A DNA stretch of 64,000 nucleotides from Burkholderia plantarii (GTDB taxonomy: Bacteria; Pseudomonadota; Gammaproteobacteria; Burkholderiales; Burkholderiaceae), in NCBI RefSeq assembly GCF_001411805.1, contig NZ_CP007212.1, forward strand, positions 2,480,001 to 2,544,000, given 5' to 3'. Below the pieces are notes generated by a model. That model had not been told where the DNA came from. It worked only from the letters and a program-made list of their open reading frames with translations, and searched no databases. This document shows positions 18,668 through 26,958 of this stretch, piece after piece; position 1 is the stretch's first letter, and every line of letters begins with the position of its first letter. The position numbers and the translations under genes were made by a program.

Positions 18668-19008
18668 AGAGGCGCGTTCGATGCAGGTATCCGGCATTCC
18701 TGCCGGCGCCGGTGCATCGGCCGGCGCGGCGGGTTGATCGACGCCGCGCCGCGGAGCCTGACCGGGTTCCCGGCACCGGTCCGCCTGGCTGTCGATCGCG
18801 GGCCGGTCGCGGCGCGCGGGACACGCGCGCCGCCGCGCATCGGCCTCGGACGCCGATGGCGGTCGGCGCCGATGCTTCGGAGACGGTCCGAAACCCGCTC
18901 GCGACCGGTTCGTCCGGCGCGCCGGGACACCACGAACAACCGCCGTTCACCGCGCCGCTGCGCGGCATCGGCAACTCCCTTCACTCCCTTGTTGACGAGG
19001 AACCCGCG
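18668..19008. other. intergenic, no gene seen
   Basis: This is 341 bp between the oxidoreductase and the acyl-CoA dehydrogenase-like gene. Translations in all frames are Arg/Pro-rich and look non-coding. The gap is long enough for a terminator and a new promoter, but I could not define either. Confidence 0.45.
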
Positions 19009-20148
19009 ATGACGCCGACCACTCCGGAACGCCCTCCCGCCTCCGGCCCGCGAAGCACGCAGCGGCAGGCGCCCGGCGCCGTCCCGCCCGAGGCCCGCAT
19101 GCCGGCCGCGCATGCCGTGCATCCCGACGCGCTGCTCGACGGCCTGACGCTGCCGCTCGACGACACCTCGCTGGCCGTCGCCGCCCGCCGCGTGGCCGCC
19201 GCCTGCCCGTCGCTGCCGCGCCCCGGCGGCGGCCACACGCTCGCGCGCTGGCGCTTCCTGGCCGAGCTGGCCGCGCTCGACCTGTCGCTCGTGAAGATCT
19301 ACGAGGCCCACGCCGACGCGCGCGCGATCCTCGACGAGCTGGGCACCGAGCCGGCCCCTGACGCCGGTCTGCTCGCGGTCTGGGCCGCGCGCGCGCCGCG
19401 CGACGAACTGCGCGTCGTCGCGCACGACCTGGCCCACGACCTCGCGCCCACGACGCGCCCCGAAGGCCGCTACGTGCGGCTCACCGGCAGCAAGCCGTGG
19501 TGCTCGGGGGCGCGTTTCGTGGACGCGGCGCTCGTCACCTGCGTCGGCGCCGACGGGCGCGACGAGCTCGCGCTGGTGTCGATGCGGCAGCCCGGCGTGA
19601 CGGTCAGCGAGCGCGGCTGGGAGGCGCTCGGCATGCGCGCCACGCGCAGCGTCGAGATCGATCTGGTCAACGCGCGCGCGCGGCTGGTCGGCGCGAGCGG
19701 CGCCTATCTGGAGCGGCCCGGCTTCTGGCACGGCGGCGCCGGCATCGCCGCGTGCTGGTATGGCGCGGCGGCGGCGCTGGCCGAACGCCTGCGCGAGGCC
19801 GCCGCGCGGCGCGACGATCCGCATCTGCGCGCCCACCTGGGCGCCGCCGACGTCGCGCTATCCGGCGCCCGCGCGCTGCTGCGCGAGGCATCGCAGCGGA
19901 TCGACGCCGACCCGCGCGCAAACGCCATGGCGCTCGCGCTGCGCGTGCGCGGCGCGGTGGAGGCCGCGGCCGAAGTCGTGCTGCGCGCCGCCGCGCACGG
20001 CCTCGGTGCCGGCCCGCTGTGCCGCGACCGCTGGTTCGCACAGATGGCGGCCGACCTGCCGGTGTTTCTGCGCCAAAGCCATGCCGAACGCGATCTGGCC
20101 GCGCTCGGCGCAGCCGTCGCGGACGAGCCCGCGCCGTGGCGGCTGTGA
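19009..20148 (+). CDS. acyl-CoA dehydrogenase family protein
   Basis: This 379-residue flavoprotein is related to acyl-CoA dehydrogenases. The FAD/substrate-binding middle domain is recognisable from LTGSKPWCSGARFVDAALVTC, and the C-terminal helical domain from ARALLREASQRIDADP. The first ~40 residues form a Pro/Thr-rich extension. I could not assign the usual catalytic Glu, so the protein may be an acyl-ACP or non-canonical dehydrogenase. It is followed after 11 bp by a NodS-like methyltransferase and lies near two PIG-L/GT2 pairs. The same gene types recur together in other proteobacteria, where the product is unknown. Confidence 0.85.
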   Translation: MTPTTPERPPASGPRSTQRQAPGAVPPEARMPAAHAVHPDALLDGLTLPLDDTSLAVAARRVAAACPSLPRPGGGHTLARWRFLAELAALDLSLVKIYEAHADARAILDELGTEPAPDAGLLAVWAARAPRDELRVVAHDLAHDLAPTTRPEGRYVRLTGSKPWCSGARFVDAALVTCVGADGRDELALVSMRQPGVTVSERGWEALGMRATRSVEIDLVNARARLVGASGAYLERPGFWHGGAGIAACWYGAAAALAERLREAAARRDDPHLRAHLGAADVALSGARALLREASQRIDADPRANAMALALRVRGAVEAAAEVVLRAAAHGLGAGPLCRDRWFAQMAADLPVFLRQSHAERDLAALGAAVADEPAPWRL

Positions 20149-20159
20149 GGGGACGCACG

Positions 20160-20783
20160 ATGGCCGAGGCTGACGAACGGGAAGTCCACCGCGCTCAATT
20201 CAACCATTTCGAGGCGATGTTCGCGCAGCATGCGGACCCATGGCACTACCGCACGAGCTGGTACGAGGCGCGCAAGCGCGCCCTGCTGCTGGCCGCGCTG
20301 CCGCGGCAACGCTATCGGCGCGGCTTCGAGCCCGGCTGCGCGAACGGCGAACTGTCGGCGTGGCTCGCACCGCGCTGCGAGACGCTGCGCTGCGCCGACT
20401 TCGCCCCCAGCGCCGCCGCGCTCGCGCGCGAGCGACTAGCCGGCTTCGCGCAGGCCGGCGTGGAGGTGTTGACGATGCCCGACGACTGGCCCGAGGGCCG
20501 CTTCGATCTGATCGTGATCAGCGAATTCGCGTATTACCTCGACGCCTCGCGCTGCGCGCGGCTGGCCGGGCTCGCCTGCGACGCGCTCGACGCCGACGGC
20601 ACGCTGGCCTGCTGCCACTGGCGCCACGGCGCCGACGACATGCGGCTGACCGGCGGCGCGGTCCACGCGCTGTTCGCGCAGGCCGCCCGCGACGCCGGCC
20701 TGCATGCGCTCACGCGCGTGGACGACGCCGATTTCCTGCTCGACGTCTGGAGCGCCGGGGCCTCGAACGTCGCGCCGCGCTGA
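20160..20783 (+). CDS. NodS-like class I SAM-dependent methyltransferase
   Basis: This 207-residue methyltransferase resembles NodS, the N-methyltransferase that acts on a chito-oligosaccharide freed by a deacetylase. SAM-binding motif I is FEPGCANGELSAWLAPRC, followed by a motif II-like acidic position (LRCADFAPSA) and the post-motif DLIVISEFAYYL. It starts 11 bp after the acyl-CoA dehydrogenase-like gene and is probably co-transcribed with it. The convergent PIG-L gene ends 28 bp away. A deacetylase plus NodS-like methyltransferase suggests N-methylation of a freed amino sugar, which is inference by analogy only. Confidence 0.88.
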   Translation: MAEADEREVHRAQFNHFEAMFAQHADPWHYRTSWYEARKRALLLAALPRQRYRRGFEPGCANGELSAWLAPRCETLRCADFAPSAAALARERLAGFAQAGVEVLTMPDDWPEGRFDLIVISEFAYYLDASRCARLAGLACDALDADGTLACCHWRHGADDMRLTGGAVHALFAQAARDAGLHALTRVDDADFLLDVWSAGASNVAPR

Positions 20784-20811
20784 GGCCGCGGCAACGGCGC
20801 CGGCCGCGCCG

Positions 20812-21621
20812 TCAGCGCACGCGATCGCGGCGCTCGGCGAGCCAGTAGCGCTCGGGCGCGTCGAGATCGGTGAGTCTCGCCTCGCCGAACGCGCGCAGCT
20901 GGCTTGCATAGCTCGCTATCGCACGCCGCCTGACGGCGCGGGCCCGCTCGCCCCCGCGCGCCGCGCACCAGCCGGCATCGAGCGGCGTGACGCACCAGCC
21001 CGCCCGCTCCAGCACGCGCAGGCGCGCGGCCGTCACGCCGGGTACGCCGCGATGGATCGCCTCCTCGTACACGAGCCACGTCCGCAGCCGCTGGCGTCGC
21101 GCCAGCAGCAGCCACGCGTCGGCCACGCAACGGTGATCGGGATGGTTCAGGCCGAGCGGGACCAGCGGCACGGCGCCCCGGCAGCGTGCCAACTGCGCCG
21201 CCAGCGCGCGCGCCAGGGCCCGCACGCCGGGCGACGGCCCGTACTGCCCGTCGAGAAACGGCAGCCGCACGCCACGCGCGCCGCAGATCCGCAACGCTTC
21301 GTCATCCTCACGGATGCGTTCGCGCAACGCCGCCGTGGAATCGGCGAAGCCGGCCGCCACGTCCCACGGCCGGCATTGCGGCGACTCCGGCGTGCCCGCG
21401 AACACGGTGCAGACCACCGTGCCGGGGCGCGTCGAGACCAGCGACGCGCAGCTGAACACGGCGTCGTCCAGATGCGGCGACACCACGAACAGCGGCGCAT
21501 CGGCATCGTTCGCGAGGGAGCGCTCGCGGCCCGGCGACGCGTGCAAGCCCGTATGCACCTCGCCGGTTGGGTGGCACGGCACGTCGAGATCGGACTCGTC
21601 GCAAGGAAGGGACGAGCTCAT
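20812..21621 (-). CDS. PIG-L family deacetylase (copy 2)
   Basis: This is a 269-residue PIG-L/LmbE deacetylase with metal motifs [13 protein letters not shown] and LNHPDHRCVAD. It aligns along its whole length with copy 1 at 11574-12368 (shared VVCTV, a WD..AGFAD block, and LPF.D.QY), so the two are paralogues, clearly diverged. The frame is open far upstream, but ATG 21621 is preferred because it overlaps the end of the GT2 gene by 4 bp (ATGA coupling). It has an N-terminal tail of about 45 residues without features. It is convergent with the acyl-CoA dehydrogenase/methyltransferase pair. Confidence 0.9.
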   Translation of the reverse strand: MSSSLPCDESDLDVPCHPTGEVHTGLHASPGRERSLANDADAPLFVVSPHLDDAVFSCASLVSTRPGTVVCTVFAGTPESPQCRPWDVAAGFADSTAALRERIREDDEALRICGARGVRLPFLDGQYGPSPGVRALARALAAQLARCRGAVPLVPLGLNHPDHRCVADAWLLLARRQRLRTWLVYEEAIHRGVPGVTAARLRVLERAGWCVTPLDAGWCAARGGERARAVRRRAIASYASQLRAFGEARLTDLDAPERYWLAERRDRVR

Positions 21622-22343
21622 GCGGCACCATCGGTCAGCGGCGCCGGCTCGATCATCGCGGCGCCACCCTCGGCGCGCAGCGTGTCGAGGCCCCTGCCCG
21701 CCCAGGCCGCGAGCGTGTCGCCGAAGCCGCCCCGCGCGCGCGGGTCGAGACGCGCGCTGGTGGTCACGCGCGGCGCGGCGCTCCAGGCGATCCGCGCGCC
21801 GGTGGCGACCAGCCGCGCCACCAGCGCCACGTCCTCGTCGCAGGCAAGCGGCGGAAATCCGCCCGCGCGGCGGTAGGCCCGCGCACTGACGCCGAGGTTC
21901 GCGCCATGCACGTGACGATGCCCGTCGGCGTCGCGGTAGCGAAGCCGCCACGTCTCGACGACGCTCGCCGGATGGCCGCGCCAGTCGTCGACGGCCACGG
22001 TACCGCACACGGCATCCGCGCCGAGCGAAAGCTGCGCGACGAGCCAGTCCGATGCCACGCGGCTGTCGGCATCGGTGAATGCCAGCCAGCGGGCGCCGTG
22101 ACGCAGCAGCAGGTCGGCGCCGGCCGCGCGCGCGGCGCCGACGTTGCGCGCCTGCACCGCAACCGTCTCGACGCCATGGCGCGCCGCGATGCGCGGCGAC
22201 GCGTCGGTGCAACTGTCGAGCACCACCACGATGCGCACGGGCTCGCCCCGCAGCGCCGGATGCCGCGCGGCCGCGCCGACCGCCGCCAGGCATCGCGCGA
22301 GCCGGCGGGCTTCGTTGTGGGCGGGAATCACGACGCCGATCAT
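21618..22343 (-). CDS. glycosyltransferase family 2 protein
   Basis: This 241-residue GT-A glycosyltransferase is short and has no membrane segment. It begins MIGVVIPAHNEARRLARCL. It contains VVLDSCTDASP, a DxD motif in LAFTDADSRVASDW, and an acceptor region with CDEDVALVARLV. An open frame continues upstream for about 150 codons without family sequence, so ATG 22343 is used. It is coupled to PIG-L copy 2 by a 4-bp overlap, repeating the PIG-L/GT2 pairing at 11.5-13.4 kb, but this GT2 is not a close copy of the one there. Confidence 0.9.
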   Translation of the reverse strand: MIGVVIPAHNEARRLARCLAAVGAAARHPALRGEPVRIVVVLDSCTDASPRIAARHGVETVAVQARNVGAARAAGADLLLRHGARWLAFTDADSRVASDWLVAQLSLGADAVCGTVAVDDWRGHPASVVETWRLRYRDADGHRHVHGANLGVSARAYRRAGGFPPLACDEDVALVARLVATGARIAWSAAPRVTTSARLDPRARGGFGDTLAAWAGRGLDTLRAEGGAAMIEPAPLTDGAA

Positions 22344-22710
22344 GAAGGCTCCTTGCCGTGGGAACGCGGCCGGCGCGAACCGGCACGATGGATGGCCGCC
22401 GGTGCCGTCACCGGGGCGGAGAGTCGGACGACACGCGGGGTCGGGGCGCCGCCGCCGTCGACACGGATGCGGGGCGGGCCTGCGCGAGGTGTCGCGCGCG
22501 TGGGGGTTGCCGGCGCGAATGCCGGCCGCGAGCCCGCGGCAGGTCGCCTCGCAGTCGGCCCGGGCGAGGCCGGCCGCCACCGGCCACGTTCCGCTGCTGT
22601 CGGCGTGCCGCCCGCCCGGCGTGTCGTCGCGATACCGGGTGTCCTCGGCCATGCCGTCGTCGCGGCCGATGGGCTCGCTCGCCGCGACGAACCGGTCGGC
22701 GCGCCGCGCG
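22344..22710. other. intergenic, no supported gene
   Basis: This is 367 bp upstream of the GT2-PIG-L pair. The GT2 frame stays open through it, but the translation shows no family pattern. It may hold the promoter of the pair. Confidence 0.4.
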
Positions 22711-22833
22711 TCATTGATGGCCCCCGCGCGGCCCGCCCCGGTTCGGCATGGCAGCCGTGCGGGCGGGCGGGTCCACCACGGCCGCATCCGCGCCGATGGC
22801 GAAACGGTTTGTCTTCGCGGATGTCGTCGGCAT
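22711..22833 (-). CDS. possible small protein, 40 residues
   Basis: This short frame from ATG 22833 is preceded by GAGAAGGA at a good ribosome-binding distance. Nearly every third position is G or C, as in real genes here. The product begins MPTTSAKTNRFAIGADAAVV and ends in a Gly-rich tail (NRGGPRGGHQ). I do not recognise it. It points toward the GT2-PIG-L pair 367 bp downstream. It could be a real small peptide or a chance frame. Confidence 0.25.
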   Translation of the reverse strand: MPTTSAKTNRFAIGADAAVVDPPARTAAMPNRGGPRGGHQ

Positions 22834-23039
22834 CGTCGAATCCTTCTCGTGAACGGTCATGACACTGGCACCGCAAGCTTCATGCCCATCATCGACCGCC
22901 CCGCCCGGGGCTTGCGCCACCGGCCCCGTCAGCATCGGCGGTCGACGGGCGGCCTGCGGCCGGCAGCCGGTGCCGCGCCATTTTTTCAGCAGACGATCGC
23001 AATATTTCAAGCAGGCCTGCGCAAGCGCTCGGGCCGGCA

Positions 23040-23280
23040 CGTTCCCGTGCCGCTGATTGCATGCGCAACGAAGCCGGGCCCGACGCCGCGAGCGCCGTCG
23101 AGTCGGCAACCCGCAGCGCGATGGTGATGTGCTTCCCGATCAGGCCGGCGTTGCTGTGATCGACAATCGCCTCGACCGTCAGCGCCGGATGCGCCTTCCC
23201 GAAAGCGGGCAGCAGCGGCACGACCTGCCGCCGCGCGAACGCCACGGCGGCGCTGACGCGCAAGCACCTGCCTGGCGAGG
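23040..23280 (-). pseudogene. LysR substrate-binding domain remnant
   Basis: The minus strand encodes GRCLRVSAAVAFARRQVVP and LLPAFGKAHPALTVEAIVDH, then a degraded NAGLIGKHITIALRV. This is the start of a LysR substrate-binding domain (usual pattern G.LRVSAPVAFGR..V.PLL..F...HP.L.vel..). The helix-turn-helix part upstream and the rest downstream are not recognisable. It is an orphan fragment without a start and is presumably dead. Confidence 0.6.
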
Positions 23281-23901
23281 TCGCGCCGATTTCCGCTCCC
23301 CGGCCATGACCGGCAAGCGGCGACCCGATCCCGCAGCGCGCCTGCCGGCGCTCGACCGGATTCAACACGAAGCGGCATGACCGGAATCCGGCAGAAGCGC
23401 GCCGAGCGCGGTGGCGCCGAGATTCACCCATGAATCGGCCGGAGCGTTGTCGCGAGATGGCGATCCGGAAATGACGCAAGCTGCATCGAGCGCGGCGATT
23501 CGCCCGCATCGCGGCCCGCTGGACGCGGGTCGCAGCGCAGCGCGGATTCGTATCGCCCCGCCAGCGGCCCGGCCATGACCGTCGGCGCGCACTGCGCGCC
23601 GACCTGATCGCCTGAGATTCCCCGATATCGACGGGCTGGATTCAACCCACCTGCCCCGCCCGCGTTACGCGAAACCGGGCAAGAATTCACCCGCCACGCC
23701 GCGCGCCTCCTCGAATCGTCAACGGTTCCGGATTGGCATGTAAATTGCGAATTTCTCGCGGGGGCGATTTCGCGAACGTCAGTCCGCTCGCCGGCAGGCT
23801 GCACGGGATTGCCGAAACATGACTTGCCGCGATATGGAGCGCGAGTGAAATCCGCCATTCCGACCGACGAGGCCAACACTCAATATCCAGCAGAGATAGC
23901 A
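23281..23901. other. intergenic, no intact gene seen
   Basis: This is about 620 bp between the LysR remnant and the exported protein gene. The first half may be further LysR decay. The half nearer 23700-23900 is less GC-rich and is a plausible promoter region for the plus-strand gene. No defined element is seen. Confidence 0.4.
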
Positions 23902-25266
23902 ATGAAAATCATGAAAACAGCCATGGCTTTGCGCTGCGCGGCGCTGCGCCGTTTCGTTGACCGGCACGCCTTCGCGAGCGAATCCGGCGAACAAATCCAT
24001 CGCGTTCATGCCATGCACGACATGGCAGCCCGCGCGCGATCGGCTGCATTCGCGCCTGGCTCCAAGGGAGCACGCCGCCGTCGCGCGGGTGCGACGGCCA
24101 AGGTCGCCCGCATCGTCGCCGTCGCCGGCCTGCTGTTCGGCAACGCGGCCCTCGTGACGCCCGTCTTTTCCCAGACCCCGTCCTGCACCGCGTCGCCGAC
24201 CGGCCTCTCGGTCGCGCTGCAGGCAACGGCGGCCAGGGGCAAGCCGTTCACCGTGGCGAGCGGCTACCACCTGTCCGTCAAGGTCAACGGCGGCGAGGCG
24301 GCCGAGGTGCTGGTGGACACCGGCTCGAACGCCCTGGCGATTCCCTCCTGGCGGATCAACGGCTTCCCCGCCGACCCGGCTCACGACACCACCGGCCTCG
24401 TGATCTCGGGCAAGCTGCCCTACCAGTATTCCAGCAGCGGAAATTCGTATTTCGGCTACCTGATCCAGGTACCGGTACAGGTGTCGGGCGCCGGTAACGC
24501 GTCGGTCAGTGCCGAGAACGTGCAGGTGCTCGCCATCACCGAGGTCTGCGGTTCGAGCGCGAGCTGCAGCCCCGCCGTGCCCGGCAACAGCAGCAACATG
24601 GGCATGATGGGCGTGGGCTTCCAGCCGACGCCGACGCTGCTGGTCAACACCGCCGGCGGCACCACGCCGGCCACCCGCACCAACGTCTTCCAGCAGATTC
24701 CCGGCGTGGAAACGCAGGGCTGGATCTTCGAGCCGGACGGGCACATCGTCGTCGGCCTCAACGCCGAGTCCACGAAGGCATTCACCAGCTGGGCACCGAT
24801 GGTTCCCGACCACAAGGGCGGCATCTCGCCCGAAGGCTGCCTGCGCGTGCAGGAACCGGGCAAGCCCGAGTCCAGGACGCTTTGCGGCACCATGCTGCTG
24901 GACACCGGGATGCCCACCATGAACCTGTGGGTCTATCGCGGGGATCCGGGCGGCGCGCCGTTCTGCCCGCTGCAGTCGGGCACCGACACCAAGGGCAAAA
25001 AGAAGGCCGGCTTCAACGGCAAGCCGTTCCCGGCCGACACGCTGATCACGCTCACCTCGCCGGGCCAGGCGCCGACGGTCGACTATTCGTTCAATACCAG
25101 CACGCCGAAGCAGCCCGGGACGCCGGAGGCCACCTACTGCACCAACGTGAAGGGCAGTTCGCCGACCGAGAACGCGTTCTTCAACACCGGGCGCATGCCG
25201 CTCCAGCGCTACAGCTTCGCCCGCAACCAGACCTGCGGGACGTTCGCCTACCGCGCGGGGAAATAA
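23902..25266 (+). CDS. exported protein with two Asp-Thr-Gly motifs (pepsin-like)
   Basis: This is a 454-residue exported protein of unassigned function. A hydrophobic stretch (VARIVAVAGLLFGNAALVTP) at about 70-90 after RRRR looks like a signal sequence behind an unusually long N-terminal leader. A later start would give a normal signal peptide. The mature part has VDTGSNALAIP with Asp139 and MLLDTGMPTMNLWV with Asp334. The 195-residue spacing resembles the two catalytic aspartates of pepsin-type proteases. Cysteines in VCGSSASC and elsewhere suggest disulfides, hence a periplasmic or secreted site. Related Burkholderia proteins are usually left as unknown function. Protease activity is inference. 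Confidence 0.8.
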   Translation: MKIMKTAMALRCAALRRFVDRHAFASESGEQIHRVHAMHDMAARARSAAFAPGSKGARRRRAGATAKVARIVAVAGLLFGNAALVTPVFSQTPSCTASPTGLSVALQATAARGKPFTVASGYHLSVKVNGGEAAEVLVDTGSNALAIPSWRINGFPADPAHDTTGLVISGKLPYQYSSSGNSYFGYLIQVPVQVSGAGNASVSAENVQVLAITEVCGSSASCSPAVPGNSSNMGMMGVGFQPTPTLLVNTAGGTTPATRTNVFQQIPGVETQGWIFEPDGHIVVGLNAESTKAFTSWAPMVPDHKGGISPEGCLRVQEPGKPESRTLCGTMLLDTGMPTMNLWVYRGDPGGAPFCPLQSGTDTKGKKKAGFNGKPFPADTLITLTSPGQAPTVDYSFNTSTPKQPGTPEATYCTNVKGSSPTENAFFNTGRMPLQRYSFARNQTCGTFAYRAGK

Positions 25267-25283
25267 GGGCGCGTCGCATTGGA

Positions 25284-25309
25284 AAGGGGGAGCGTTTCCG
25301 CTCCCCCTT
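25284..25309. terminator. bidirectional intrinsic terminator
   Basis: A perfect 11-bp stem AAGGGGGAGCG/CGCTCCCCCTT encloses a TTTC loop. It lies between the convergent ends of the exported DTG protein (plus) and the SDR gene (minus). A-rich and T-rich stem ends on either side suit both strands. Confidence 0.75.
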
Positions 25310-25366
25310 CGCAGTGATCGTCCCTGTCGCTGCCCGCCGCTTCGACCCCGGCACCGGCCCGGACCG

Positions 25367-26113
25367 TCAGCGCACGCCGCCCGCGCCCAGCAGATGTTCG
25401 CCCGACAGCCATCGCGCATCATCGGAGGCGAGGAACACCGCGATGTCGGCAATGTCTTCCGGACGGCCGGCGCGGCCCAGCGGCGTCTTGGAAACGAACT
25501 CCTTCTCCATGTCCGAACCCGTGATGCCGGCCGTCACGGTGCCTTCGGTCGTCACGTAGCCGGGGTTGATCGCGTTCACGCGGATCTTGCGCGGCGCCAG
25601 CTCCAGCGCCAGCACGTTCGTGATCGCATCGACCGCGCCCTTGGTCCCGGTGTAGATCGCGCTCATCGGCGGCGTGATGCGCGTGACGGCCGAACTGATG
25701 TTGATGATGCTGGCGCCTTCCTTCAGATGCGGTACGGCGGCCTGGGTGACCAGCAGCAGGCCAAGCACGTTGGTGTCGAACTGGCGGTGGAATTCCTCCG
25801 CGGTGATCGCCTCGATCGGCGCGAACGCATACACGCCGGAATTGTTGACGACGATGTCGAGGCCGCCGAAGCGGTCGATCGCGGTCTTCACGAGGCTGGC
25901 CGCCTGACCGGCGTCGGTCACGTTGCCGCCGACCGCCACGGCCCGGCCGCCGGCGCCTTCGATCTCGGCCACCACGCTCTCCGCGCCCTGCCTGCTGCTC
26001 GAATACGTGACCACCACGGCGGCGCCCTGTGCCGCCAGCGCCTTGGCGATTGCCGCGCCGATGCCCTTCGATGCGCCCGTGACGAGCGCGACCTTTCCTT
26101 CGAGTTTGCTCAT
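25367..26113 (-). CDS. SDR family oxidoreductase
   Basis: This is a 248-residue classical short-chain dehydrogenase/reductase. It has TGASKGIG at residues 13-20 for NAD(P) binding, NNSGV, then the catalytic Ser (NISSAVTR) and Tyr-Lys (YTGTKGA), and a C-terminal GEHLLGAGG close to the usual substrate-loop end. The length is standard. It is a single gene sharing a bidirectional terminator with the neighbouring exported protein. It is not closely similar to the SDR at 10675. The substrate is unknown; 3-ketoacyl-ACP reductase-like chemistry is the family default. Confidence 0.93.
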   Translation of the reverse strand: MSKLEGKVALVTGASKGIGAAIAKALAAQGAAVVVTYSSSRQGAESVVAEIEGAGGRAVAVGGNVTDAGQAASLVKTAIDRFGGLDIVVNNSGVYAFAPIEAITAEEFHRQFDTNVLGLLLVTQAAVPHLKEGASIINISSAVTRITPPMSAIYTGTKGAVDAITNVLALELAPRKIRVNAINPGYVTTEGTVTAGITGSDMEKEFVSKTPLGRAGRPEDIADIAVFLASDDARWLSGEHLLGAGGVR

Positions 26114-26486
26114 GAATTCCTCCAGTTCGATGGGAGACCTGCCGGGTCTCGATGTCCGTAACCGACACGCTCACTATAGGAACGTCGATGCAAACGAAAA
26201 AGCGGCTCGCCACGAATAAAGAAGCGGGATTTGCCGAATAATGGCTGCGTGCGGCCGGGCAACGGGCGCACCGGCATGCCCGGGCTTCGCGGCACGCCCG
26301 GCCGCGATTGCCCATGCGCCCGGGTTTCTTCCAGCCATGAAACGCGGCGCACCGCCTTTCCATCGGAATCCTCAGTAAACCGGAAAGCCGCTTCGCGCCG
26401 TCAGCCGAATCCGGCCCGACAGCACGCCGGCAAGAATGGAAACGAAGGGAAACGATGCCCGCCGCGTCGATGCAGCGGACGCGAGG
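26114..26486. other. intergenic, no gene seen
   Basis: This is 373 bp upstream of the SDR gene. A TATAGT-like hexamer read on the minus strand near 26175-26182 could be its -10 element, without a good -35. No coding sequence is recognised. Confidence 0.4.
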
Positions 26487-26696
26487 TCAATCGAGGACGG
26501 TCACCTGAATCGGCGTTTCGGCAGGCAGGACAAACGAGTCGACGCGACCGGCGCGAAGCGCGATGAGCAGACGCTGACATTCGGAGACCCGGGCCTGCTC
26601 CCCGGACGACAGCGCCGCATCATCGGCGGTCAGTGTGTTGAGTTCCGCGATCACCATCGCGATGGCACTGCGGCGGGCGACAAAGAATCGGTTCAT
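26487..26696 (-). CDS. hypothetical small protein
   Basis: This 69-residue frame begins MNRFFVARRSAIAMVIAELN and ends with PAETPIQVTVLD. The middle (SSGEQARVSECQRLLIALRAG) is probably helical. Amino-acid composition and G/C-rich third positions look like a real gene, but I do not recognise a family. The frame stays open upstream, and a start at 26741 is possible. No strong ribosome-binding site is seen. Confidence 0.5.
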   Translation of the reverse strand: MNRFFVARRSAIAMVIAELNTLTADDAALSSGEQARVSECQRLLIALRAGRVDSFVLPAETPIQVTVLD

Positions 26697-26958
26697 GACC
26701 CGTCCGGACGATACAGCGAGAGCGTGTCGGCGCGAGGTCATGCTTCGCGCCACGAAGCGCGCATGATACTGCAAGCGCCCCCGCCGCGTGCGGCGCGGCT
26801 CCACGGCGACGTGTTCGTGGGGGTCTGGATGACGCCTCCCGTGCCATCCGGGCCGAAACCGGATGCCGGCGGGCGCCGCCACGCAATCAACGCCGCCGGG
26901 CGCCCCGCAGCGCAATGCCCGGATTCCTCCGGGCAACCCTCGCTTCACCGCTATCCGG

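Noticed and set aside
14906..18697. A 1263-codon minus-strand frame opposite the catalase and FdhF-type genes.
   Set aside because: It is antisense to two well-supported genes, is His/Arg/Ala-rich without any family motif, and is explained by high-GC codon use that removes stops on the opposite strand.
20812..22386. Reading the PIG-L copy 2 frame as one 524-residue fusion protein.
   Set aside because: The upstream part overlaps the GT2 gene in another frame and has no family sequence; the 4-bp overlap start at 21621 fits a normal PIG-L protein.
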